NCBI GenBank assembly: GCA_036898135.1
Contig: CM072517.1
Span: 65,686,604-65,750,603, forward strand
Length of the DNA: 64,000 nucleotides
DNA from: Oncomelania hupensis
Lineage: Eukaryota > Mollusca > Gastropoda > Littorinimorpha > Pomatiopsidae
Direction: 5' to 3'
Below are positions 1 through 13,500 of this stretch, piece by piece. Each line of letters begins with the position of its first letter. Position 1 is the first letter of the stretch. The position numbers and the translations under genes were made by a program. A model generated the notes under the pieces. It saw nothing but the letters and a program-made list of their open reading frames with translations. It made no database searches and was not told the origin of the DNA.

Positions 1-285
1 AAAGGCTGGAGGGGTGATTGTGTATGCGCAAGTGTTTGTGGGGTGAAATGTTGGGTAGGCACAACACAGCACAACCCACTTTGGAATCCACAGTTCACTA
101 TTGCATAGAAGCTGCTGTCAGCATGACATTGAACAAAGCTGACAGAAATATACTGCTTCACATGCTTCCAGAACAAGGTGCTTTGATGGTAGTGATTCTC
201 AGCATAAAAACAATCGTAAAATGTTAAACTATATCTAGTAAGCAATTTAACTTTAGTTGACAGGAGTAATTTGAGTTTTGGTTAA

Positions 286-700
286 CCCTCTAACTCCCAG
301 AGGTGCCTAAGCCTTATCTGCATCAACTTCTATTTCCTAGGTCAAGTTAAAAAACTCCGTCAAAATGCTACACCATGCACACACAAAAATTAATTAAAAA
401 TACACAACCTTAAATTATGTTCCACTCAACATTATTAATAAATCGATCACATATTTTTCTTCAAAATAAAATGTTACACATACATTTTTACAATGTGTTG
501 CAACATGAAAAAATATCTGAATGCCAACATTGCATACTGCACAACATGCAGCAATATGGTCACTACCACAAATAATAAAGAACAGGTTCTTCATTGTTGC
601 TGTCACTCTCCTCACTCAAATCCAATAGAAACAGATCGTCAAAGTGAAATTCCAAATCATTTTCCTCCATCATTCACCTGCACCAAATCAGTCTCCTAAA
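286..700 (-). mobile_element. piggyBac-like 3' end fragment, copy 1
   Basis: A TTAA (282-285) is followed by CCCTCTAACTCCCAGAGG, which resembles piggyBac termini (TTAA target, CCCTY start). Reading back towards this end on the minus strand, the frame at 415-615 contains a short Cys-rich stretch, CAVCNVGIQIFF, reminiscent of the Cys-rich C-terminal domain of piggyBac transposases. No catalytic DDD region or second terminus is visible, so this is at most a dead 3' remnant. The terminus match is suggestive; the protein match is weak. Confidence 0.4.
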
Positions 701-1136
701 ATCCTTCAAATGGGTCATCCTGACTGCATACAATACTGATTGTGAAAGGAGGCAGGAAACTGAAGTACCCAGAGAAAACCCTCTGTGACACCAGCACCTA
801 GCCAACTGATAGTGTGGAGACCAATCTTGTTCCTAATGCACATCTCGGTCAAAAGGCTGGAGGGGTGATTGTGTATGCGCAAGTGTTTGTGGGGTGAAAT
901 GTTGGGTAGGCATGACACAGCACAACCCACTTTGGAATCCACAGTTCACTATTGCATAGAAGCCGCTGTCAGCATGACATTGAACAAAGCTGACAGAAAT
1001 ATACTGCTTCACATGCTTCCAGAACAAGGTGATTTGATGGTAGTGATTCTCAGCATAAAAACAATCATAAAATGTTAAACTATATCTAGTAAGCAATTTA
1101 ACTTTAGTTGACAGGAGTAATTTGAGTTTTTGTTAA

Positions 1137-1550
1137 CCTTCTAACTCCCAGAGGTGCCTACGCCTTATCTGCATCAACTTCTATTTATTAGGTCAAGGTA
1201 AAGAACTCCGTCAAAATGCTACACCATGCACACACAAAAATTAATTAAAAATACACAACCTTAAATTATGTTCCACTCAACATAACTAATAAATCGATAA
1301 CATATTTTCTTCAAAATGAAATGTTATATTTTCTTACAATGTGTTGCAACATGAAAAAATATATGAATGCCAACATTACATACTGCACAACATGCAGCAA
1401 TATGGTCACTACCACAAATAATAAAGAACAGGTTCTTCATTGTTGCTGTCACTCTCCTCACTCAAATCCGATGGAAACAGATCGTCAAAGTGAAAGTCCA
1501 AATCATTTTCCTCCATCATTCACCTGCACCAAATCAGCCTCCTAAAATCC
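1137..1550 (-). mobile_element. piggyBac-like 3' end fragment, copy 2
   Basis: Second copy of the TTAA-terminated fragment (TTAA at 1133-1136, then CCTTCTAACTCCCAGAGG). It was duplicated together with about 285 bp of flanking DNA, so the duplication came after the insertion rather than being two independent insertions. Confidence 0.4.
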
Positions 1551-1980
1551 TTCAAATGGGCCATCCTCATTATCAGATTCTGCAAAAATCTGACGCCATA
1601 ATTCTCTATGCCTCTCAAACTTCAAATGCTAATCAAACTTTGAAAATTCACAGTGTGCGGTCCACAGACTCATGGAGTAAAAACTCGGCAGGAAACTGCG
1701 ATCATGTGTGCAAGACTCTTGCACTTTTGCTATAAACAGATTTCCACATGGCAGCCGCTGAACAGACCACTGTATTACCGGCCGCTGACGGTCATTGCGT
1801 GAGCGTGCACATAGCAAAAATATCGGTCGCTCCTTGTGTAAGAGGATTAATCTGAGAGAATAAATGAATAAAATAAAACAAAACTTAAAAAAAAAAAACG
1901 TTTTTGAGCAACATTTTGGTAAACAAATAGGATATAGGCCAATGCAAAGTAAACTGTAATGCAATAAAAAGTTGACAAAC

Positions 1981-2104
1981 CTTTTCAAAGTCTGAGGGCA
2001 CCATGGAGAGGTGGTCAGTCTGGCCAGCCAGTCGGAACATACTGGTCAGCACCACGGCTCTGTTGCGAGATGCTTCATCCAGGTTGTTGAACAGGTTGTT
2101 GAGG
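1981..2104 (-). CDS. EIF3M: EIF3M coding exon 4
   Basis: Acceptor TGTGCAG|CCTC, donor GAAAAG|GTTTGT, 124 nt, ending in phase 0. It encodes LNNLFNNLDEASRNRAVVL and continues to VPSDFEK, the counterpart of human LSNLFHGMDKNTPVR...IPTELDQ. No exon 5 was recognised between here and base 1. Confidence 0.93.
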
Positions 2105-4488
2105 CTGCACAGCAACACCATAAACCAAGAGACATTTCAAACATTTTAAACGTTGAATACAAAGTAATCAAGAGTAGACCAAAACAAACAAACTTATAAG
2201 TCTAAAGATGATAAATTGACCTCTTGCGCTACGTAATACTGCTGTATCTTATGAAACATGGTAGCCTTGTAACCCAGAAGATCATCACCCAAGCAACACA
2301 AGATACATTGCTGGATGCCTTTCAACACAGGTATTACTGTCGCATCACTGATTTCCCACATCGGGCTGTAGGCCCTGATGAGAGATTTTCCTGATGCACT
2401 AGTGACTAGGCAAACATTATACATAAAAATTATCATACAACATATAACAGTAATACCTAACACAATAAACATTATGGCGGAAGGGGGAAGATGCAGTAGA
2501 GGGGTCTTCCCTCTGGCCCTCTGTCCAAACCACCCTTACAAGAGGTGTTTAAGCTGTCATGATGTCTGAATTTTTTATCCAGAAGGAAGATTACTACAAA
2601 CTTCAACATCTTCCTAGAGCGCATCATGTCGGATGCTCTTGCAGACCATGAAGGCACAGTCAGCATAGGGGGTAGAGCAATCTCCAATCTTCGTTTTGCA
2701 GATGACATTGATGGATTGGCTGGAGAGGAACAAGAACTTGAACAGCTGGTACAGAGGCTTGACACCACCTCCAAAGCCTATGGAATGGAAATAAGTGCAG
2801 AGAAGACCAAAATGATGACCAACAACACCAATGGCATCAATACGGACATCAAAGTCCAAGGCCAATCCCTCGACACAGTGCATAGCTTCAAATATTTAGG
2901 AGCCATTGTATCAGACAATGGGTCCCGACAGGAAGTCCTCTCCAGGATCGCACAAACAACTGCTGCCCTGACAAGGTTGAAGCCCATTTGGAAAGACAGA
3001 ACCATCAGTCTACATTCCAAAGTAAGACTGCTGCGCTCTCTGGTCATCTCCATCTTCCTATATGCTTGCGAAGCATGGACCCTCACAGCAGATCTCCAAC
3101 GAAGAATACAAAGCATGGAGATGAGGTGCTACAGAAGACTTCTGGGCATTTCCTATACCCAACACATCACCAACGACGAAGTCCGACAGACCATCACACA
3201 AGCTATTGGACAACATGATGACCTGCTAACAGTGGTGAAGAAACGGAAACTTCGGTGGTATGGCCACGTCACCAGATCATCAGGCCTTGCAAAGACTATT
3301 CTGCAAGGCACAGTGCAAGGAGGTAGAAGAAAAGGGAGACCGAAAAAGAGGTGGGAGGACAACATTCGAGAATGGACTGGTTTGACACTGAGCGAAGCCA
3401 TCAGGGCTGCTGAGGACAGAGAAAGATGGAGTATGCTGGTTAAACGATCATCTGTGGTGCCCCTACGACCTTCGGGTTACGGGACAGGATAGGATAGGAT
3501 AGTACTATTTGATAGGCCATATAAAACAAAAACAACAACTGTTGCAGATTTGACTTTCAGGAGCAAATATGTGCTAAATGATTGCTTGTGGCAGGCTCTA
3601 GCATTGCTTTCTTTGGCAATCATCAAACAGTAGAGAGTTTAAGAGGTCATGGAACTTCTTAAATCTGTTTTGTTCTTCCTAACTTGGCTGAAGAGCCGTT
3701 CACATGCTGCATTGCTGTGTGGAATGCAAAGGACAGACAACACGAAGTGGGCAAGTCTGTCAAATCAGGGCACATTTTTGTTAAAAATTGAAAAATACAA
3801 ATCATTAAATCATGTGCTCCAGATCAGGGCAAAGTCTAAGCAACCGGAACAAAGACATAAATTTGCTGAGCATGTATTTATAATCAAGAATGGGTGTGGG
3901 TGCCCAAAAGCTTCCCGGTAGAGTATGGCGGTAGGCTTTCAACTACAGATGCCTTACACCACATCGCACGTCAAAATGCCTCCAATTTTAAAACAGCTTA
4001 AAAATATGAAAAATTTAGAAAAATATTAAAAAAAGAAACAACTGAGAATCAGGAATTTTAAAAAAGGGGAAATCTCCGGTAAAATAGGGACGGTTGCCAG
4101 CTATGTCTTAGCATATTATGCCAGTAGAATGCCTCCTTCTCTACACTCTGCCAGTACTCAGCACTGCACAAGAGAAAAGAGAGAGAGGGAGAAAAGAGAG
4201 AGAGAGGGAAAAAAGAGAGTGAGAGACAGAAAGGTGACAACGATCAATCATACCAGATGTGATAAACAAAAAAAAAGGAGTTGTTTCCCTTGGATTATGC
4301 CTCATGAATAATGTAACATTTTTGTGATGACTACTTCTGGTTATTTATAATTGTAACAGTAACAAACACACAAAAAAAATCAAAATAATACTACGAGGGA
4401 GAGGGTGTGAGTGTTAGGGCTGAGTGGGGGTGAGAGAGGACATTAAATTAAATGAGAGATGGAGAGAAAGAGAGAGAGAGGCAGACAG

Positions 4489-4553
<65 letters not shown>

Positions 4554-7500
4554 GAGAGAGAGAGAAAGAAACTCAGAAAGAGATGGAAATACAGGAAATT
4601 GCATTCACTGCCGATCTGTGTTTTAGCACAAATCACCTGTAAACAGTTCTAGACTGTTCCAAGGAACGAAGCACAGCAAAGTGTGAACCAGATAATTACA
4701 AAGCATATTAAAAATGTTAAACAGTATGTACGTACATCCTTAGTCTACTGGCTGCTCTCTTCTCGCCCACTGGGGCCTTGCTGATTTTCTCACAGAACAG
4801 GGTGACCACACTCTCAGCGTCTACCTCAGGCACAACCAAGATCAGCGTGATAACGCCCGTAAACACCATTTCCAGGTCTGCACAGCAGGATAATAATTTG
4901 CAAAAAATGCAAACTAGAAGAGCAAAGTCCATATGACTCACATGCTCCTTATGGAACTCGAAAATGAGTGCCCAGAAAAAAAAAATGACACGGTGGCATT
5001 AAAATGCAAATACTGACTTTCATCTTTCTATGCTCTTGACCATGAGATGACATTGACCTCCGGCACCAAAAATACACTTAATGTACTAACAGTAACAAAT
5101 GTACAGGAAGCGTATTATACACACAAAAACTGTGACCTTGGGATACCCTTGATCTTCAGTGACCTTGGGATGACCTTGACCCTTACATGATCTCTCATGC
5201 CTGTCTGATCAAATAACCCAATGTTTTTGCATACTATGGGTTAAATAAACCACCTTCCACTGTATGATGACCCATTGTTAAAATATGTTTTTGCAAAGCC
5301 TAAAATGATCTTGACCTTCAAGATCAGCGCAAAAACAGAATAAATATGATAGATCAATCTATCCTATCCCGTAACTCGGAGGTCGTAGGGTCACCACAGA
5401 TGATCGTCATCTTTCTCTGTCCTCAGCAACCCTGATGGCTTCGCTCAGTGTCAAACCAGTCCATTCTAGAATGTTGTCCTCCCACCTCTTTTTCGGTCTG
5501 GCTCTTCTTCTACCTCCTTGCACTGTGCCTTGCAGAATGGTCTTTGCAAGGCCTGATGATCTGGTGACGTGGCCATACCAGTTTAGTTTCTGTTTCTTCA
5601 CCACTGTGAGCAGGTCATCGTGTTGTCCAATGGCTTGTGTGATGGTCTTTCAGACTTCGTCGTTGGTGATGTGTTTGGTATAGGAAATGCCCAGAAGTCT
5701 TCTGTAGCACCTCATCTCCATGCTTTGTATTCTTCGTTGTAGATCTGCTGTTAGGGTCCATGCTTCGCAAGCACTTAGGAAGATGGAGATGACAAGGGAG
5801 CGCAGCAGTCTTGCTTTGCAGTGTTCCCTCCGCCCCCAAAAAATGAGAGTCCTTGGGACTCTCAGGTATAAAATTTTGAGAGTCCTTGTGCAAATTTTGA
5901 GAGTCCCCAAATCGGAAAAAGAAATGAAAAAACAAGTCCAAGCCTCACTTTTTTCTTTCTTTTTTTTTACTTTGTTAAAGCGTCACATTAGTTATCATAA
6001 TCATATAAAACCAAATAATTAAAACATGTATTAAATGTTTATTTAAGCCTGGGTCGCTTGGTTGCTGCAAACTTCTTCAGAGCACCCTGCACAACAGCTT
6101 CCGTATTTTTGATAATGACAGGATCTGTACTTGATGTTGCTGTGGATGAACGGGTTTTGGGCCCAGCCAACCAAGTTAGAAGTGACATGATCGTGTATGA
6201 TAGAATCAAAAATGTTCAGTGAATGGATTGCTTGGAGGAAGTTTACAATGCGCGCGCATGCGATTTTTAAGGACGACAACTCCCGATACGATCTGTAATC
6301 GTCTGCAATGGCAGTCTCAGTTGGGTTCTGATTCTGATTATGCCGTAAATTAGTTCGCCACTCGTTGGTCGTATTTTTGACTTAAGCGATTCGAAAAAAA
6401 TATGTGCGTCCACAGGACGCACACATGCAAATTTTTCTGCGTCATTTTTTATATTTTGTGCGTAATTGACGCACTACTGTGCGTAATCGGGAACACTGCT
6501 TTGGAATGTAGTAGTAGATCAATCTATCATTTCTAAATACAACAAGTTTGGACTTTATATCTCTCATAGTTTAGAGTCAAGATCACCTCAAAGTACCTAT
6601 ACAAACTGACTTCGGAGAGGTCCAGTGACCTTGGAGTGAACTTACCAAATTTGCACAGTAGATGTGTCCCATTCGTATCTATTATGCATAAAAAAAATCA
6701 TACGTTAAATATTAATAACCTACCAAAAAAATTGAAATTGTTTGAAAAACTGTCATTTTTTGACTAACACCTGATAACCCTGTGACCTTGACCTTGAAGG
6801 AAAGTAATTCATCACTGATCGTTTTGGAGATCTCATTGGTATACACCAATCTAACCAAGTTTGGTTGTGATAGTTGAAATAAGCTCCGAGTACTTAGCCA
6901 CTTTACAGTTTTTGCACAGACAGATAGTGGACAGAAGGATGGATGGACATTTTTTTAAAATATTATTTTTTGACTATTTAGGACTGATCTCACACAGATT
7001 GCAAAAATTTGATTTATTTTTTGGTTGGTGCGAGTACAACGACTCACATTGTTTGTGAGGCAAAAAAACAGCGATCTCACCACTTTTACCCACATGTTTG
7101 AGTGACAGAAGTGTGTTGTGTGTGCACGAGAGTGGGTGAAACATGTGAACATGCCTGAGTGTAGGTACAGATCACCATGATCTTAGCATGATTAGAGATT
7201 TGGGGAATAGTGGGTGCATTCTATAATTAGCCCTGAATGTAACAATGCCTCTGAATCTGATGTGTTTAGAGTATATAGATGAAACATAATAAATAATCAA
7301 AAGCTAGAAGAAGCTTCATTATACCGGCTTTGTGCAACTCTCTCTCAGGCAGGGCCATGTTCAATGTGCTGTAAATAATGGGTACATACGCAGTTTACAG
7401 ACTACACTTATAGATGATTTTTGAACGTTTAATGAACAGCAATTAAGAGTTGAGCATAAGCTGTATAGAAGTCAGACTTGCCTACCTGAAAAACATGTTA

Positions 7501-10500
7501 ACAGTATTCCAGGCAATTCAAAACCAGATTTTGGAAGCTTTGAAGTTTGACCAGATTTTTTGCTGAACGGATTTTTTATCTTCTTGTAACACATGAATTA
7601 ATATTGACACTGAAATATAAAAATCCATGTTTACTAAGCAAATGATATATTACAAAGTATAAAAATGAAAGGACAAGTGAAGAGTTCAGGTCAACGTTTT
7701 GCAGAAGAGAAGAAGGAAAAAAACATTTCACACAAGCAACACATCACACATACTTCAGGTTACAATGCATGCATGTACTCGGCACCAATGGCTTTTGTTT
7801 GCACCTGCAGAATGGCTTTTGATGGACGTATGGCCTTTAGCAGATTCTTCAAATGTTTCGCGTGATTTTGATGATTCGAGCTTTTCCAGTCGTTGCGACT
7901 GCCATGTGCAAAGGGTGAAGTCGAGTTTGCACAAAGTGCATCTTGCAAACTCTGTCCCTTTCAGAGATGTAGTCAGACAAGGCCACTTTTCGTTGTAGAC
8001 TTTCAAAACAGCTTTCTTTCTGGCCTGCTGTTTAGCGTTTGGTTCATCTTTATTCGGATTAGGAGAACAGCTTGCATCACGGCTTTGCTTTTTTTCACTC
8101 TAGTACACAACATCGAGCAGAATGGTGGGAACCGGAGCATAAGCGTTGCGAACTTATAATGTGTGTGCATGCGCCATCTCGGTAAAGGGAAGTAACTACA
8201 CTGTGCGTCTTTTAATCAGAAAAAGAAAAAACACAAATAAATAAAACTTTACTGTATTTTTAGCAAGCTGACCAGACGACCGTACTCCAAGGATAAATTG
8301 CGTACAAATACGGCGAACGAAGGTACAGTGCGCAAGTCTGATAAGTTATATAGTAGGTAGTCAAAAGCCATTTTAAAAAAATGATTTCCTCATCACAAAA
8401 CTGACATAGATTTAAAGAGCTTTTCATTCTGAACACAGTGGTATATTTTTTTCCCCCATAGGACAAATAGGTAAAACGTTATTAATGTTTGAAAATGCCG
8501 AATGTTGGTGTTTTTTTGGCAACGTTTTGGAATTGAAGAAATTGACAACTTTGGAGTCTCAAAGTGAAGCCAATATTGATACCAGAAAGCTGATTTTTGA
8601 CAGGTAACCCCTTCATATGTTATACTCCAAGCCCAATTTTCTTCAGGCCTATCCCATGTAATGTTCAGCCGTTTTGGTGCTTCAAAGTTGGGAAATCATC
8701 AAATTCGCAGTGCGTGCCGGCAAATTATAGGCCTACGGGTGTGCTACTACGCTCAGCACTCGTGTCGCTGAATAGGCCTACGAGTTGGCCATGGCCGGAA
8801 GAAAACCCGAACACCGTTTGGGTACCCTTTTCTACGGCAAAGCGCTCCGCGATACAGTAATGCACAAATTAATAAATACCCTAGTTTTATAAAGGAAAGT
8901 CTGCTCTTTATTTCTTGCTAATTTTTAAACTTCTAGTTAAAATCAAACTTACATCAAAACCGCTTTATCCACTTTGTTCGGCTCGTAACAAAACTTTTAC
9001 ACGCGAGAGCCCACCCTATTTATATGTAAATGAAGCTAAGTATCCGAACTTCTCATTGGTTCTTATTTTTAGGCCATCCAATGAAGTATCGCAAAGCGCT
9101 TAGACTTTGAAACGAGTCACCTCTCAGCAAACGACGGTGACAACTTTTTCGCAGCGGCATTCAGCGTTCGGATAGGGGCGTATTCAAAAGCTGTTTTCTC
9201 GGAATCTTTCGCATAAACATGCATTAAAAACAACACAGATGTAAAGATAAAGCTTTCAATTTTTATTTGAATACAGCCACTGTTCGTTTTGATGCAGTTT
9301 TACATTAATAATAAGTGTTGAAAGTGAAGTGAAAACTGAGTCAAAACTGCCGAGCGGACAAGAGCCAATGAAGGGCTTGGAGTACCTATATATAGTAAGG
9401 GCTAGGTATAATGGATAACTAAGGAGTACTTTAAACACGGGGTCACTCGATGTCCTGAGAGCGCGAGAAGATGTGAGAAATATGCTGCCACTATTGCTTC
9501 ATGTGAGACAAATAAAGTCGTATTGCACTGAAAGTTTTATTATGGCGGACCGTCAAAATCAATGTATTTATCGTCTTCAACGTTTTTGTAGACCACAGCT
9601 ATTTCATGATAGCGCTGCTTTTCTTCCACATTGCGTAGCTGAGACTGTCCAAGGCTTATGTCCCTTCTCTTAGCTGCTAGCCTACCTAAGACGTCAGAGG
9701 GTGACATAACGTAGCTGGCCATACATCCTCACACTGCATAGCTGAGACTGTCCAAGGCTTATGTCGCTTCTCTTTGCTGCTAGCCTACCTAAGACGTCAG
9801 AGGGTGACATAACGTAGCTGGCCATACATCCTCACACTGCATAGCTGAGACTGTCCAAGGCTTATGTCGCTTCTCTTTGCTGCGAGCCTACCTATGACGT
9901 CAGAGGGTGACATAAGGTAGCTGGCCATACATCCTCACACTGCATAGCTGAGACTGTCCAAGGCTTATGTCGCTTCTCTTTGCTGCTAGCCTACCTATGA
10001 CGTTGGTGGGTGACATAACGTAGCTGGCCATACATCCTCACACTGCGTAGCTGAAACTGTCAGAGGCTTACGTCACCTTTCATGGCGTGGAGACGACATA
10101 AGCCTCAGCTGTCTCTGCTACTCAGAGTGCTAGAGTCTATCCTTCTTTGTCAGTTCTAGTTCTGGGGAAAGCAAGTACATAATACTTCAAGAAGAAAACC
10201 AGCAATCTTTTTGTAAATGGTGGAGGGGCGAAAGTAAACCTTGGCCAGTCTCAACTACGCAGCGTGGCTTTTTTTGTGTCATCGGCCATATTTTCTGCAC
10301 TGGCTAACTGAGCGAGAACACAGATCAGATGTAAAGCGTAGGCCTACTGTGTAGCACACATCACGAGTGCTTAGCTTAATACTCGCGGGTTGGTGAGCAT
10401 TCATATTGAAAAGTGAATGTATATAAGCAGTGCGCAAAGTTAAAGAGTGTTTAGGAAGGAATTAGATATGACTTTGTAGTGCATAATTTCAACACTCTAC

Positions 10501-13500
10501 CAAGCACACTAAACAGTAAACTGGACCCTGGTCATGTGATCTGGAACTGGAAGTTAGGATATAATGAGTTCGTCTACAGTATTCAGCACACTGGTGGTCA
10601 GTGTAGTGCCATTCAGATTTTGTTAAAAATAAGGCATGTCATCACATTTCTTTAGTTTCATTGCATTAAGATGATGTTAAGGTATAAATTAATGTATTTT
10701 GGATTATCTGCATGGTGAATTTAATTTTTAAAATATAATAAAATGTCGAATTAGCTGCCCAAAATGTCTTCCCAAAACAGGAACGGCTACAGTAGGTTAA
10801 CTCAAACGGAGATTGTGACTAAATCAGTGCATCAATACAAGATATTATGGTTTTAATTTAGTCTTCATACATTGAAAATCAGTACTAAACTTTGTTCTTT
10901 TTCCTTTAGAGCTAAATATTGACAAAAATATGGCCGAAAAATGGCGTTTCAGACGCATCATGAAGTGTCCCACTGACATGTATTTTTTCACATTCCCCAA
11001 GTCGGCAACAACATAAACTCAGCTAGGTCATGATGAGCTTTAACAAATTATAACCAAAAATACTTCATTTTAAATCCTAACAAGCTACAAATATTCAAAT
11101 AATTTGGACGCTGAGAATATTTTTATGTCAATGTGTCCCAAATGCAGCGTCTGAAACGCAACCTAAACAATCACGGTCAGTCTTTCAAAACTCGCTTTCC
11201 GAAAAATGTGCTCGTAATCATAAATTTCTACGGGGAATCCCACATAAACTGATGACGTTTACACAGAAAATCCATATAAGGTTTAGGTTTGGTATGCAAA
11301 AAACAGTGACGTGTCCCGACTTCCGTCCGCCGTTCGTCTGAAACACGTAGGCATTATTTTGACTACATACTTTTGAATCGTGTGCAGCAGTTGTCACCGA
11401 GAATATTGATAAAGATACACGCCGTGTCAGATTCGAGCACACAAAAAAGAAGTCATTTTTTTCTTTACCCAGCAGCTGATGATGTGCAACTTGTGTCCTT
11501 GGACATGATTATAGCAGAAGTTTGCTTTGTTCCGACTGGGAACAGTATGAGGGAATGGAGGGTGGAGGGTTTTGAATTTTGAGTAATGTTTTTGCCCACG
11601 AATTTTTTTTTTAATTACTACTACTGGTTTCTTTATTAATTGTTTTCCAATAGGCTAATGAATGTACAATAAATGAACTGGATTCGCTGGATCATTTTCA
11701 TGTGTGTTGACTTAATTTTGAGGGAATGTAGTGTGGAGAGAAATTTTTGCTACCAATGCTTTGAGATTTGTTTGTTTTTAGAATTTGTCAACTGATTATA
11801 TTTTCTCCCGATACTGACAATAAATAATGTACTGTATTTGCTAGATCATTTTCAAGTGTGCCTGTGACCGTTTATTTTTACATTTATGCACCCGGTCCTT
11901 CATCTATATAAATAAATATATAATTTTTTTTTTTTTTTTTTTTACATTTTTTAACAATTCAAAATAAATCACTGACACAAAGCTTAGCCAGTACATTCCA
12001 AATAAGCATTCACATTTATGTACATGTATACCTGCTCCATACCCTCAAAACCACTTTTGTACACCAAGTATTGTTTTACAGTCACTGGTAAATGAGCTAA
12101 ATCTGTTCATGCCATCTTCCATTACCATTAATGTTTGCAATATTATTTTCTATATAAATTCTATATACATTGTATCTATAATTATGAAGTACCTAATGTT
12201 GTCAATGATTGCATGACCACCAGAGCAACAATTAAAGGAAATGGACATCTAATTTAACTAATTTAAGTCATAACAAGTTCTTTTTTTCTTTTCGTGGTGT
12301 CCCGTGAAAATCTGAAACATCCTAACAAACATGTATAATGTTTTGAAGATCTGGCTAATATATTTCATTTTTTGGGCCTACAATATTGTTTCTCTAGTTT
12401 TATGACTTGATTAAGCTTAACTACTGGAAAACAAGTGATCTTGCTGTTGTGGTTAAAAGATTTGGGAAGATGTTTCGGATGCTGCGGTGTCCCATGTTTG
12501 GGGCAACTATAACTTTCCCTTTAGGTGGGTTTTTCTTCTGAAATCAAGTCAGAAAGTTTATTTACAGCTTGTATGAACATCACATTTTGACAAAATGGTG
12601 CCTATTAAATTTAATTACAGTAGATGTATTGCAGGTGTCCCTATGATGCATCCGAAACGGGTTATAATACCCCCCTTAGTCATTCATCAATTGTGTCAAC
12701 ACCTTATGATATGAGTCATTCTTTGCTAATCGTAAACAAAATGGGCCTTTTACCCAAAAATAAAACTTGCTAATAGAATCAATCAACCAGTGCCATTTTG
12801 TAGGGAAATCTTTCAATTATCTGAATATGTAAACACTAAAACAGCAGCTATACCACCTTTGACAAAAAATCGATTCTTGTTAGGGGTCCCCACGCCGGTT
12901 ACTTGCATGATGTTGTGACACTAAAACATTAAATGTACCACTTGAAATTACTTTATTTGACAAATATCTTTTTATATGATAGGAGTACTCCTTATTCTTT
13001 CAATCTGAATGATTTTTTTAATTAATGAGGGAAACTAGCAAGGAGTGTGACGCAAGGAATTGTGTGACACCATATGCAAGTAACCAAGCCACTTATTTTT
13101 TTCTACCATAGACTGAATTTCTATGTTGTCAAAATCATACTCTAGTCACATTTTTTCAACATCCAGACACACACAATAACTCAATCAAAACCTAATTAAA
13201 CTTATTCTTTGATGACAAGAGAAGAAGAAAATGAAAATTGTAACTTGCATGATGCGCGACACCATCGCATGTTAAGTAGTAAAAAAGACTGCAAGTTATG
13301 CAATAAACGAAAAGCAAATAAAAACAGAATAATTTGGTTGTTCTTTATTTAAAATAACTGCTCTTTACCTTTGAAACTTTTAATTTAACCTACGAAACAA
13401 ATACAATACGTAAGGAAACAACACATTTTCTACCAGAACAAAGCTGATCACTGTATTTATCGGTTTCTTGCATCATACATGACACTATCTTCAGGCAGTC

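Larger units (their letters stand above)
1..1570. repeat. Tandem duplication of a ~720-bp block
   Basis: Bases 1-720 recur at about 850-1569 with scattered substitutions and small indels. Landmarks repeat in order: GTGTATGCGCAAGTGTTTG, TGACAGGAGTAATTTGAG, CTAACTCCCAGAGGTGCC and CTTCAAATGGG. Bases 721-849 have no counterpart after the second copy, so this is a spaced duplication rather than a simple tandem array. The first copy is cut by the window edge. It lies downstream of EIF3M exon 4, so probably in intron 4. The short open frames inside both copies do not look like host genes. Confidence 0.9.

Noticed and set aside
2194..2472. Minus-strand open frame as an extra EIF3M exon
   Set aside because: Exons 3 and 4 join in phase without it (AT|C codon restored) and its translation has no counterpart in eIF3m.
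10940..11030. Frame AEKWRFRRIMKCPTDMYFF as an exon
   Set aside because: It coincides with the first motif of the intron-2 array; other copies do not preserve one reading frame, so coding is unlikely.
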